From Bacillota bacterium (lineage in GTDB: Bacteria > Bacillota > GCA-003054495 > Carboxydocellales > JAJZTU01): a DNA stretch of 5,259 bases. The translations under genes were made by a program, and so were the position numbers. Shown here one piece after another: positions 1 to 5,026 of the stretch. The number at the start of each line of letters is the position of its first letter. Within the stretch, counting starts at the first letter, position 1. The notes beneath the pieces were generated by a model. That model was not told where the DNA came from. It saw nothing but the letters and a program-made list of their open reading frames with translations, and did no database searches. The stretch covers positions 1-5,259 of the forward strand of contig JAJZTU010000244.1 in the NCBI GenBank assembly GCA_021848765.1, written 5' to 3'.

Positions 1-875
1 ATCTCCTCAAAAAAATCAATATGGGAGTTAAAGAAAAAGGATAAACGGGGGGCAAATTCATCAACATCCAGGCCGGCAGCTATACCGGCTTCTACATAGG
101 CAAAACCGTCAGCCAGGGTAAAGGCGAGTTCCTGGACGGCAGTGGCCCCGGCCTCCCGGATATGATAGCCGCTGATACTTACTGTATTCCATTTGGGGAC
201 ATGGTCCCCGGCAAACTTGAAGATATCGGTAATAAGCCTCATGGAGGGCTCCGGTGGGAAAATCCAGGACTTCTGGGCAATATATTCTTTGAGGATGTCA
301 TTTTGGATTGTACCGGTAAGTTTTACTGAAGGGACACCTTGCTTTTCGGCTGTGGCTATATACATAGACCAGATTACAGAAGCAGGAGCGTTGATGGTCA
401 TGGAAGTACTGACTTTATCCAAAGGAATTCCTGAAAATAATATCTCCATATCCTGCAGGGAGTCGATGGCTACCCCTACCCTGCCTACTTCACCAAAAGC
501 CCGGGGGTGATCGGAATCATAGCCCATGATCGTCGGCATATCAAAGGCTATACTCAGGCCGGTTGTACCGCTGGACAATAAATACTTATAACGCTCATTG
601 GACTCTTTAGCTGTGGCGAAGCCGGCAAACTGCCGCATGGTCCAGAGTCGTCCCCTATACATATTGGTCTGAACACCCCGGGTAAACGGAAATTGAGCGG
701 GGAAACCCAAACTTTCCATGTAATTGAAATTGGCAATATCCTCCGGCGTATATAGTTCTTGAACAGGCAATCCGGATAATGTCTGGTACTTGACAGACCG
801 TTGCGAAGTACAGGCGAATTCATTGCTCCACTTTTCTTTTGCTGCCTGAAACTTTTCTATTCCTGTATCAGTCAC
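1..875 (-). CDS. B12-dependent acyl-CoA mutase large subunit, isobutyryl-CoA mutase-like (3' end outside window)
   Basis: This is the first 291 codons of the substrate-binding TIM-barrel subunit of a coenzyme-B12-dependent acyl-CoA mutase, which interconverts branched and linear acyl-CoA thioesters by radical carbon-skeleton rearrangement. Family motifs run in order: FPFTRGVQ (63-70), RLWTMRQFAGF (76-86), GLSIAFDMPT (106-115), GYDSDHPR (118-125), STSMTINAPA (156-165), GTIQNDILKEY (188-198), PPEPSMR (207-213), SISGYHIREAGAT (233-245) and FAPRLSFFF (274-282). Equivalents of methylmalonyl-CoA mutase Arg82, Gln197, Tyr243 and His244 are Arg76, Gln191, Tyr237 and His238. The Tyr89 and Arg207 equivalents are Phe83 and Gln201, as reported for isobutyryl-CoA mutase, so an IcmA-type enzyme is inferred. 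The start is GTG at 873-875, placed by an in-frame TAA directly upstream and an AAGGAG site. Two-subunit enzymes of this kind have a large subunit of roughly 550 residues and a separate B12-binding subunit, expected beyond the left edge. It lies 76 bp behind the M24 peptidase gene with no terminator between, so an operon is likely. A methylmalonyl-CoA mutase role is less likely but not excluded. Confidence 0.93.
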   Translation of the reverse strand, partial: MTDTGIEKFQAAKEKWSNEFACTSQRSVKYQTLSGLPVQELYTPEDIANFNYMESLGFPAQFPFTRGVQTNMYRGRLWTMRQFAGFATAKESNERYKYLLSSGTTGLSIAFDMPTIMGYDSDHPRAFGEVGRVGVAIDSLQDMEILFSGIPLDKVSTSMTINAPASVIWSMYIATAEKQGVPSVKLTGTIQNDILKEYIAQKSWIFPPEPSMRLITDIFKFAGDHVPKWNTVSISGYHIREAGATAVQELAFTLADGFAYVEAGIAAGLDVDEFAPRLSFFFNSHIDFFEE

Positions 876-885
876 TTAAATCTGT

Positions 886-893
886 TCTCCTTT
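886..893 (-). promoter_or_regulatory. Ribosome binding site of the mutase gene
   Basis: The minus strand reads AAAGGAGA, followed after GGAG by 11 nt and then GTG. An in-frame TAA immediately precedes that GTG. Together these fix the non-ATG start of the mutase subunit; no ATG in the correct frame lies nearby. Confidence 0.75.
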
Positions 894-900
894 CATCCAT

Positions 901-922
901 CACCTACAATAAGTAAACCACA
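901..922 (-). repeat. Degenerate inverted copy of the 22-bp repeat in the peptidase-mutase gap
   Basis: On the minus strand this stretch contains TGTGGTTTACT, an 11-base exact match to the array at 2303-2390, which reads that way on the plus strand. TAGGTG follows at nearly the array spacing (5 bases between the blocks instead of 7). It is therefore one rough repeat copy in the opposite orientation, just upstream of the mutase ribosome binding site. It could be a regulator-binding site in the leader or a chance match; the exact 11-mer plus a second block makes chance less attractive. Confidence 0.45.
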
Positions 923-951
923 GGAAAGCGTCTGTATTGCATTGTTCCAAA

Positions 952-2148
952 TTACAGGTAAGCAATGCTCTCATCGTATTCAGTCAGTGTTTGCAGACCC
1001 GCCGGGGTCACCACAAAGGTATTCTCGACTCCTACCGCCCCTTCGGGGAAAACAAACTTCGGTTCAAGCGCAAATACCATACCATTCTCAAGAGGCGTAT
1101 TAAATCCTTTAGCGAGGACGGGGAGTTCATCCAACTCAATGCCTACACCGTGGCCTACAAAGGCCACAGGTTCCGGGTAACCCATAAAGTGGTCTGTTAA
1201 TCCGTATTGATCTGCAATATTAACCGCCAGTTCGTATAACTTAGCACAGGGCACACCTGGCTTGGCCTGTTCTTTAATTGCATCCTGTATTTCAAGGGCT
1301 ACATTATGAGCCCGAACCAGCTTTTCGGGAAGGTGACCAATGCAGAATATCCTAGCCTGGTCTACCATGTAGCCATCGTAGACGCCAACATAGTCCACCA
1401 TCACCGGTTCGTTTCTGGCAATTACCTTCAGACCGGCGCTCTGGGGAAACGAGGGGTTAAGTCCACTGCCTCCGGTAGGGCCATCGAAAAAGCTGGGTAT
1501 GGCAAGATTAGACCCGGACATCAAATGACCATAGACGATTTCCAAGTTGAACCCTCTCATCCTGATAAAGCACTGGTGCCCTTCCCGGCGATAAACGGCT
1601 TCAAGTTTACCGGCAAACTCAGCCTCGGTTATTCCTTCACGCAGGTATTCCTTTACATGGGAAAACATGATTTGATTCAACCTGGCAGCGTCCCTAAGTA
1701 CCTCAATTTCGTAAGGAGATTTAATTGCCCGTACCCTTCGCACTAAGTTACTGACATCGGTTATTTCCATAGGAGCCAGAAGCTTCTGATAAGAAAAATA
1801 CAGATTGACCGGAAGGACGTCCAGTTCAAAACCAATGCGTTTTAATTCCGTACCGCCAAAAGTTTTCAGCTTATCCGGTAACTCTTTTAAGTTACTCATC
1901 GGTAGTATATTTTCGATTGTGGATTCCAGCTTGGCGCGGTCAAAATTCTTTCTAACCATCAAGATGGGCTTGCCCTCCGCAGGGATAAACAGGTGGGATC
2001 GTTGAGTTGTACCCGCCAAATAAAATAAATCAGCATTCTGAAGGATGACAGCCCCGTCTAAATTGTTCTCCTTTAAAAGCTCCTGCAGCCGGGTTGTTCT
2101 TTGTTCAAGTTCGGACAGAGGTGTACATCGTTTCGGATTATAGTCCAT
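952..2148 (-). CDS. M24-family metallopeptidase/hydrolase (Xaa-Pro peptidase-like)
   Basis: A 398-residue cytosolic protein with the two-part creatinase/prolidase layout: an N-terminal domain (about 15-140) and a C-terminal pita-bread catalytic domain (about 148-390). The five dinuclear-metal ligands are visible: Asp252 and Asp263 in VMVDYVGVYDGYMVDQAR (11 residues apart, as usual), His333 in VGHGVGIELDELP, Glu362 in ALEPKF, and Glu375 in GVENTF. Length is typical for the family (350-450). Metal-dependent hydrolysis of an Xaa-Pro peptide or related amide bond is inferred. Two histidines that assist catalysis in E. coli PepP-type enzymes appear replaced: Asp340 sits seven residues after His333, and no His follows SGSN (211-214). 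The true substrate may therefore not be an X-Pro peptide. The region 220-240 (FFDGPTGGSG and following) is a glycine/proline-rich insertion. The ATG start is supported by an AAGGAGGT site 8 nt upstream. It is the likely first gene of an operon with the mutase subunit. Confidence 0.93.
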   Translation of the reverse strand: MDYNPKRCTPLSELEQRTTRLQELLKENNLDGAVILQNADLFYLAGTTQRSHLFIPAEGKPILMVRKNFDRAKLESTIENILPMSNLKELPDKLKTFGGTELKRIGFELDVLPVNLYFSYQKLLAPMEITDVSNLVRRVRAIKSPYEIEVLRDAARLNQIMFSHVKEYLREGITEAEFAGKLEAVYRREGHQCFIRMRGFNLEIVYGHLMSGSNLAIPSFFDGPTGGSGLNPSFPQSAGLKVIARNEPVMVDYVGVYDGYMVDQARIFCIGHLPEKLVRAHNVALEIQDAIKEQAKPGVPCAKLYELAVNIADQYGLTDHFMGYPEPVAFVGHGVGIELDELPVLAKGFNTPLENGMVFALEPKFVFPEGAVGVENTFVVTPAGLQTLTEYDESIAYL

Positions 2149-2156
2149 AATTAACT

Positions 2157-2164
2157 ACCTCCTT
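2157..2164 (-). promoter_or_regulatory. Ribosome binding site of the M24 peptidase gene
   Basis: AAGGAGGT on the minus strand, 8 nt before the ATG at 2146-2148: a near-perfect anti-16S match that fixes the start. The 139 bp upstream, as far as the repeat array, are AT-rich, but I saw no convincing -35/-10 pair there. The best fragments (TTGCGT and TAAAAT) are 20 bp apart. Confidence 0.8.
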
Positions 2165-2302
2165 GTATTTATATTTTACAAGGTGCCTGCTAAACAGAAC
2201 GCAACTCATAATGTGGTCTATACTTTTAAAGCTTTTTAGAAAAGTTAACTGTTCCCCGGATACTCCTGACTCAAAGGGTTTCGATCCAAAATTACGTTGA
2301 CA

Positions 2303-2390
2303 TACTCACCGGATAGGTGTGGTTTACTCACCGGATAGGTGTGGTTTACTCACTGGATAGGTGTGGTTTACTCACTGGATAGGTGTAATT
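2303..2390. repeat. Four tandem 22-bp direct repeats (iteron/operator-like array)
   Basis: Four head-to-tail units start at 2303, 2325, 2347 and 2369. Units 1 and 2 are identical. Unit 3 differs by one C to T change, and unit 4 shares that change and has AA for GG near its end. Each unit holds a small dyad, CAC(C/T)-GGATA-GGTG, followed by TGGTTTACT. The 22-bp period is about two helical turns, so bound proteins would line up on one face of the DNA. The array sits between the terminator of the initiator/XRE gene and the start of the M24 peptidase gene, 155 bp from its ATG. No CRISPR-like spacers are present, since the units abut. Binding by the neighbouring DNA-binding protein is an inference. 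Confidence 0.93.
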
Positions 2391-2419
2391 TATCATAGAG
2401 TTGGTGTACTCATGTTAAC

Positions 2420-2448
2420 AAAAAAACCTATTCCTTGATGAATAGGTT
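2420..2448 (-). terminator. Rho-independent terminator of the initiator/XRE gene
   Basis: A perfect 9-bp stem AACCTATTC/GAATAGGTT (2425-2433 with 2440-2448) closes a 6-base loop. In minus-strand reading it runs directly into seven Ts (2420-2426). The stem overlaps the last two bases of the gene's TAA stop codon, so termination directly follows translation. It separates this gene from the peptidase operon. Confidence 0.85.
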
Positions 2449-3796
2449 AAAGTTGGATCCTGTGTCGCCATACTTTTAAAATTTTTATAGCCGTATCTTC
2501 CGGCAAGGGGCGTAATCTCCGCTCGTAATTTGAAAGTGTTTGCCTTGTGACTCCCACTGCCCGGGCTAATTCATCCTGGCCTAACCTGTAATCAGCTCGA
2601 AATTGTCTGATGACCGCCGGGTTATCCCGTAACTCCTGAGGGCTTTTGGGAATAGCGGCAGGCAAAAATTTGTATTGGAAATTATCGTTTTGGGTTCTCG
2701 CTTTCTTTGGGAACGATGACTTTTCCGGTTCTTCTAAATGTATAACCTTCCAGATATATTCGGATAACTTCACAGTTAACGGCGTTTCCAACCATTTTTT
2801 AAAATACCCTTTTTTCCTTGAGAGTGGCTCGAGAATTGGGGTGTCCTCCAGTACCCCTATTTCCTTAAGCCGCTGGTGAGCCTCAATAAAAGTATCCACG
2901 GTCTGCCCGGGGTTTCGCCAGTTTGCCTTCTCTCCGCAGAAATCCAGAATAGTATTTGGCGTAGCCCGAGGGTATACCCCTTTCTTTCCTGCTGTTACAC
3001 CAACCAGTATCCAGTAAGTCCCCAGTTTTTTGGCAAAAGCTTCGTGGTAAGGGCTTAATTGTAACAGCACTTTGCTATAGTAGCCAATCCAGCGTAGCCC
3101 GTCAGGATTCAGGAAAGTCGCCAAAGCCTGACCACAGCGGAACCCGAAAGCTGTCCTGGCTTCCCCATCGTGTTTGTATTCCACATCTACAATGTCCAGT
3201 AACCGGTCGGGACGCTCCTTACCGAAGGTTATTGTCCGGCCGCCCCTATAATCCCGCCAAACCATTGTTAGACGGAGATCGGCCAGTCGGAACACTTCTT
3301 GTTTTAAATCGTTATATAGTTTTTGGGTGCTTCCATGTCGAACACGTACGGAACGGTATCCGGCTATATCTTTTAATTGGATCCTGGCAATATCCCGCCG
3401 GGGGTCCGGTAGTTGAGCAATTTTGGTCATTAATATTAAAAACACATCGGCTGTTTCTACCGACAGATTACGAACTGCTTCCCTAAGACTACCGGCATAA
3501 ATAAAACTCCACCTGGGGCTTAGATAGAGTCTTTGCAGGACTTTTACGTCTTTCATAGCCTCTTTTACCCAAGGCAGGAAACCTTTATAGGGAGGTTCAC
3601 AGAATAGCGTAACGTGTCCATCCCGGGCTTCGTAGTGGTATTGTGGACGACCGTACGAATCCTGTCCCCAACAGCTACTTAAACCACCGGAATATATAGC
3701 TCGTAAGGTTGCGTGAATAACAGGGTTTATAGGGATGGGAAGCTTTTGTTCACATAGATCGGCGTTAAATGTTTTATCACATTCATCCTGGGTCAA
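2447..3796 (-). CDS. Replication-initiator-like protein with C-terminal XRE helix-turn-helix
   Basis: A 449-residue, basic, soluble protein without signal or membrane segments. The C-terminus (about 395-445) is a clear XRE/Cro helix-turn-helix: IRQFRADYRLGQDELARAVG, then VTRQTLSNYERR as turn and recognition helix. Two earlier regions look like the paired winged helices of plasmid initiators (RepA/TrfA-like). One is about 110-220 (AGYRSVRVRHG, a helix, then a GGRTITF hairpin and LLDIVDVEY). The other is about 240-320 (LSPYHEAFAKKLGTYWILVG, TPNTILDFCG, a long helix, KEIGVLED). That fold assignment is made by eye and is uncertain; the XRE domain is firm. The start is TTG at 3794-3796, the only in-frame choice fitting the AAAGGAGG site 10 nt upstream. 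The gene has its own terminator and is followed by the 22-bp repeat array. It may be an initiator of an integrated replicon, or a transcription factor acting on the array. I do not recognise a named gene. Confidence 0.85.
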   Translation of the reverse strand: MTQDECDKTFNADLCEQKLPIPINPVIHATLRAIYSGGLSSCWGQDSYGRPQYHYEARDGHVTLFCEPPYKGFLPWVKEAMKDVKVLQRLYLSPRWSFIYAGSLREAVRNLSVETADVFLILMTKIAQLPDPRRDIARIQLKDIAGYRSVRVRHGSTQKLYNDLKQEVFRLADLRLTMVWRDYRGGRTITFGKERPDRLLDIVDVEYKHDGEARTAFGFRCGQALATFLNPDGLRWIGYYSKVLLQLSPYHEAFAKKLGTYWILVGVTAGKKGVYPRATPNTILDFCGEKANWRNPGQTVDTFIEAHQRLKEIGVLEDTPILEPLSRKKGYFKKWLETPLTVKLSEYIWKVIHLEEPEKSSFPKKARTQNDNFQYKFLPAAIPKSPQELRDNPAVIRQFRADYRLGQDELARAVGVTRQTLSNYERRLRPLPEDTAIKILKVWRHRIQL

Positions 3797-3806
3797 AGTA
3801 CAAAAG

Positions 3807-3814
3807 CCTCCTTT
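3807..3814 (-). promoter_or_regulatory. Ribosome binding site setting a TTG start
   Basis: AAAGGAGG on the minus strand lies 10 nt before the TTG at 3794-3796. No ATG or GTG in the right frame sits at a workable distance, so this site is the main argument for a TTG start of the initiator/XRE gene. Confidence 0.75.
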
Positions 3815-3862
3815 CCGGTGTGTGACAGCTTCGTCGCTGACCTTGCTGGTAAATATAGTATA

Positions 3863-3891
3863 ATTGTTGCAAATTTCCTGCTTTATGTCAA
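3863..3891 (-). promoter_or_regulatory. Possible promoter of the initiator/XRE gene
   Basis: The minus strand has a consensus -35 box TTGACA (3886-3891) and, 17 bp later, AACAAT (3863-3868; 4 of 6 bases fit). Transcription would begin about 60 nt before the TTG start. A better -10-like TATACT (3857-3862) lies 23 bp from the -35 box, too far to pair with it. Weakly supported. Confidence 0.35.
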
Positions 3892-3921
3892 TAGCGGTAC
3901 CGGTGTTTTATACTTACAGTA

Positions 3922-4491
3922 CTATCTAAGAACCTCTTTCATATCCTGGGTTGGATTAACTTGGGACCAAGAAGGTAATCCCTCAACATCACCAACAACA
4001 GTCAATGCAAAAGCAGCTACACGGTTGCCAAGTAGGACTGATTCTTTATAGGACCACTCTCTTAGCAATCCTGAAAGAAAACCGGCTACAAAAGCATCGC
4101 CTGCCCCAAGTGGGTCGACGATATGGCTGACTTTAGATGCTTCAACATATCCGTTCTCGCTTGAGGTAGCATAGTAAGCGCCTTTCTCACCAAGTTTAAC
4201 CACACCTACTTTTGACCCATTCTGCAAAAGCGTATCGGCTATTTTTTCAGGTGTAGTCTGGCCAGTGAGAAGTCTCCCTTCCTCCATGCCAGGCAAAACA
4301 ATATCACATTTGCCGGCAATGGAAATTAATACTTCTCTGGCCTCTTCCGGCGCCCATAACTTTAGCCGTATGTTGGGATCGAAAACCACTGTAACATCGT
4401 TTCTCTTCGCCATTTCGATTGCAGTGAAAACAGTATCTCTGCATGTAGGACTCAAAGCAGGGGTAATTCCCGTTATGTGCAGATAGTTGCG
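3922..4491 (-). pseudogene. 5'-truncated 2-keto-3-deoxygluconate kinase (PfkB/ribokinase family)
   Basis: This is the C-terminal 189 residues of a sugar kinase of about 310-320 residues, still in one open frame. It begins at RNYLHITGITPALS (from 4491), continues through VVFDPNIRLKLW, a substrate-side signature of 2-keto-3-deoxygluconate kinases, and CDIVLPGMEEGRLLTG. It ends with the PfkB signature DPLGAGDAFVAGF, which supplies the catalytic Asp and anion hole. About 125 N-terminal residues, including the sugar-binding lid and the glycine-rich start, are missing. Upstream, the sequence switches to the beginning of a LysE-family gene in another frame. An in-frame TTG at 4453-4455 could give 177 residues, but without the N-terminal part no activity is expected. 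The intact enzyme would phosphorylate KDG in pectin/uronate or Entner-Doudoroff catabolism. The absence of frameshifts suggests a fairly recent break. Confidence 0.85.
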
Positions 4492-4616
4492 CCATATGCA
4501 TATTTCATCGCCTTTTTTGTCCCAAAATTATGTGCTGTGGACAATATAACGATATTTGTAGGTCCAGGTGTAAATGTAACAATAAAGCAGTATATTAGAA
4601 AAGATGTAATATTCAT
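4473..4616 (-). pseudogene. 3'-truncated LysE/RhtB-family amino-acid exporter
   Basis: A 47-codon reading frame starts at ATG 4614-4616 and ends at TAA 4473-4475. It begins MNITSFLIYCFIVTF followed by TPGPTNIVILSTAHNFG and KKAMKYAYGAT. This is the first transmembrane helix and the conserved TPGP motif (residues 16-19) of LysE/RhtB exporters, normally about 200 residues with six helices. Homology stops around residue 45; the last two residues and the stop come from the joined kinase sequence. The promoter, ribosome binding site and start look intact, so a 47-residue peptide could be made, but not a transporter. It overlaps the kinase remnant by 19 bp in a different frame. Recognition is from the motif and overall pattern. 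Confidence 0.82.
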
Positions 4617-4622
4617 GAAGCA

Positions 4623-4653
4623 ACCTCCTTTGAAAGTATTTTCATGAATTATA
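4623..4653 (-). promoter_or_regulatory. Expression signals of the broken LysE gene
   Basis: A strong AAGGAGGT site (4623-4630) lies 6 nt before the ATG. Upstream is a perfect -10 hexamer TATAAT (4648-4653), which would give a leader of about 25 nt. No good -35 box stands 17 bp farther upstream, so the ribosome binding site is well supported and the promoter only moderately. Confidence 0.5.
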
Positions 4654-4721
4654 CATCTAAAAATTTAAGGCATATAGTATATTATTGCAGAGTTACAGGT
4701 TGTGGTATCGGAAGGGCTAAC

Positions 4722-4753
4722 AAAAAAGGGGCAAACTGTTAGCAAGCCCCTTT
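4722..4753 (-). terminator. Rho-independent terminator, likely ending glmS transcription
   Basis: An 8-bp perfect stem AAAGGGGC/GCCCCTTT (4725-4732 with 4746-4753) encloses a 13-base loop. In minus-strand reading it ends in six Ts (4722-4727). It is the first hairpin downstream of glmS that is followed by a U-tract in the leftward direction. A second inverted repeat, GCTAAC/GTTAGC (4716-4721 with 4738-4743), interlocks with it, so the two stems cannot form together. Confidence 0.7.
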
Positions 4754-4766
4754 CCTAGTCACACAG

Positions 4767-4850
4767 AACCCCCTTTGCGGGGGTTTGTCAACTTTTCGGT
4801 CCACTGACAACTTAACGAGTTATTGCAACCACTGACAAACCATGTTGCAG
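4767..4850. repeat. Hairpin/ACTGACAA module, copy 1
   Basis: It starts with a 7-bp stem AACCCCC/GGGGGTT and a 5-base loop (4767-4785). The conserved part follows: ACTGACAACT (4803), AGTTATTGCAA (4818) and ACTGACAAACC (4831). It has the same order of elements as copy 2, and both the hairpin and the final motif are offset by exactly 91 bp. TTTGTCAACTTTTCGG (4784-4799) contributes a TTGTCA in inverted orientation to the TGACAA motifs. Origin unknown; it may be the end of a decayed insertion sequence or a small-RNA/terminator unit. Confidence 0.7.
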
Positions 4851-4857
4851 CGTACGG

Positions 4858-4941
4858 AGGCCCCCTTACGGGGGCCTTTCACATTTCATTTACTGACAAC
4901 TACTATTCAGTTATTGCAATCACTGACAAACCTTATTGCTG
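4858..4941. repeat. Hairpin/ACTGACAA module, copy 2
   Basis: It starts with an 8-bp stem AGGCCCCC/GGGGGCCT and a 4-base loop (4858-4877), then a T-rich run TTTCACATTTCATTT. The conserved part follows: ACTGACAACT (4892), AGTTATTGCAA (4909) and ACTGACAAACC (4922). Compared with copy 1, the stem sequence has changed on both sides so that pairing is kept, while the linker has diverged freely. On the plus strand it could act as a terminator; on the minus strand no T-run follows the stem. Confidence 0.7.
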
Positions 4942-4954
4942 ATAACAATTGTTT

Positions 4955-5001
4955 ATTGTACATCTTTATTTTCCATTGTACAACTTTATTGTTTATCCAC
5001 A
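4955..5001 (-). mobile_element. Tn7-like transposon end (glmS-proximal), probable remnant
   Basis: Reading the minus strand away from glmS, the end begins TGTGG at 5001, with 25 bases between it and the glmS stop; Tn7 inserts about 25 bp past glmS. After four bases comes ACAATAAAGT, which as I recall it matches the core of the TnsB-binding sites at the left end of Tn7. Two 20-bp repeats follow in tandem (plus strand: 4955-4974 and 4975-4994, sharing ATTGTACA.CTTTATT). The five bases just outside (5002-5006, ACAGT on the plus strand) would be the target duplication. No transposition genes and no opposite end lie in this window. The end also contains TTATCCACA, a DnaA-box sequence, as an alternative explanation. 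Confidence 0.5.
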
Positions 5002-5026
5002 ACAGTTGTCCCTTTAACCCCAAGTC

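Larger units (their letters stand above)
4617..5026. other. Gene-free 410-bp stretch downstream of glmS
   Basis: No credible coding region was found on either strand; short open frames here show no recognisable family and cross the hairpins. From the glmS side it holds a Tn7-like transposon end (4955-5001), two 84-bp hairpin modules (4767-4850 and 4858-4941), a leftward terminator (4722-4753) and the expression signals of the broken LysE gene (4623-4653). The rest (about 4654-4715) is AT-rich, and I see nothing definite in it. Confidence 0.75.

Noticed and set aside
554..823. 89-codon open frame on the minus strand starting ATGAATTCGCC
   Set aside because: It overlaps the mutase gene in another frame; the mutase frame gives strong, continuous family motifs here.
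2303..2390. CRISPR array
   Set aside because: The 22-bp units abut with no unique spacers, and no cas gene is present.
2391..2412. A fifth unit of the tandem array
   Set aside because: Only a GGTGTA-type fragment is shared and the rest does not align in phase.
3902..3917. Possible extra copy of the 22-bp repeat upstream of the initiator/XRE gene
   Set aside because: Only 12 of 16 bases match around GGTGT and CTTAC/CTCAC; too weak to claim an autoregulatory site.
4304..4501. 65-codon minus-strand frame beginning MHMAQLSAHNGNYPCF
   Set aside because: It is a shadow of the kinase remnant in another frame and shows no family resemblance.
4535..4587. TGTGGACAATA (4535) and ACAATAAAG (4579) on the plus strand, which look like the opposite Tn7-like end
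   Set aside because: Both lie within the conserved LysE coding start (NIVILSTA and CFIV codons), the distances do not match an end, and no tandem repeat follows.
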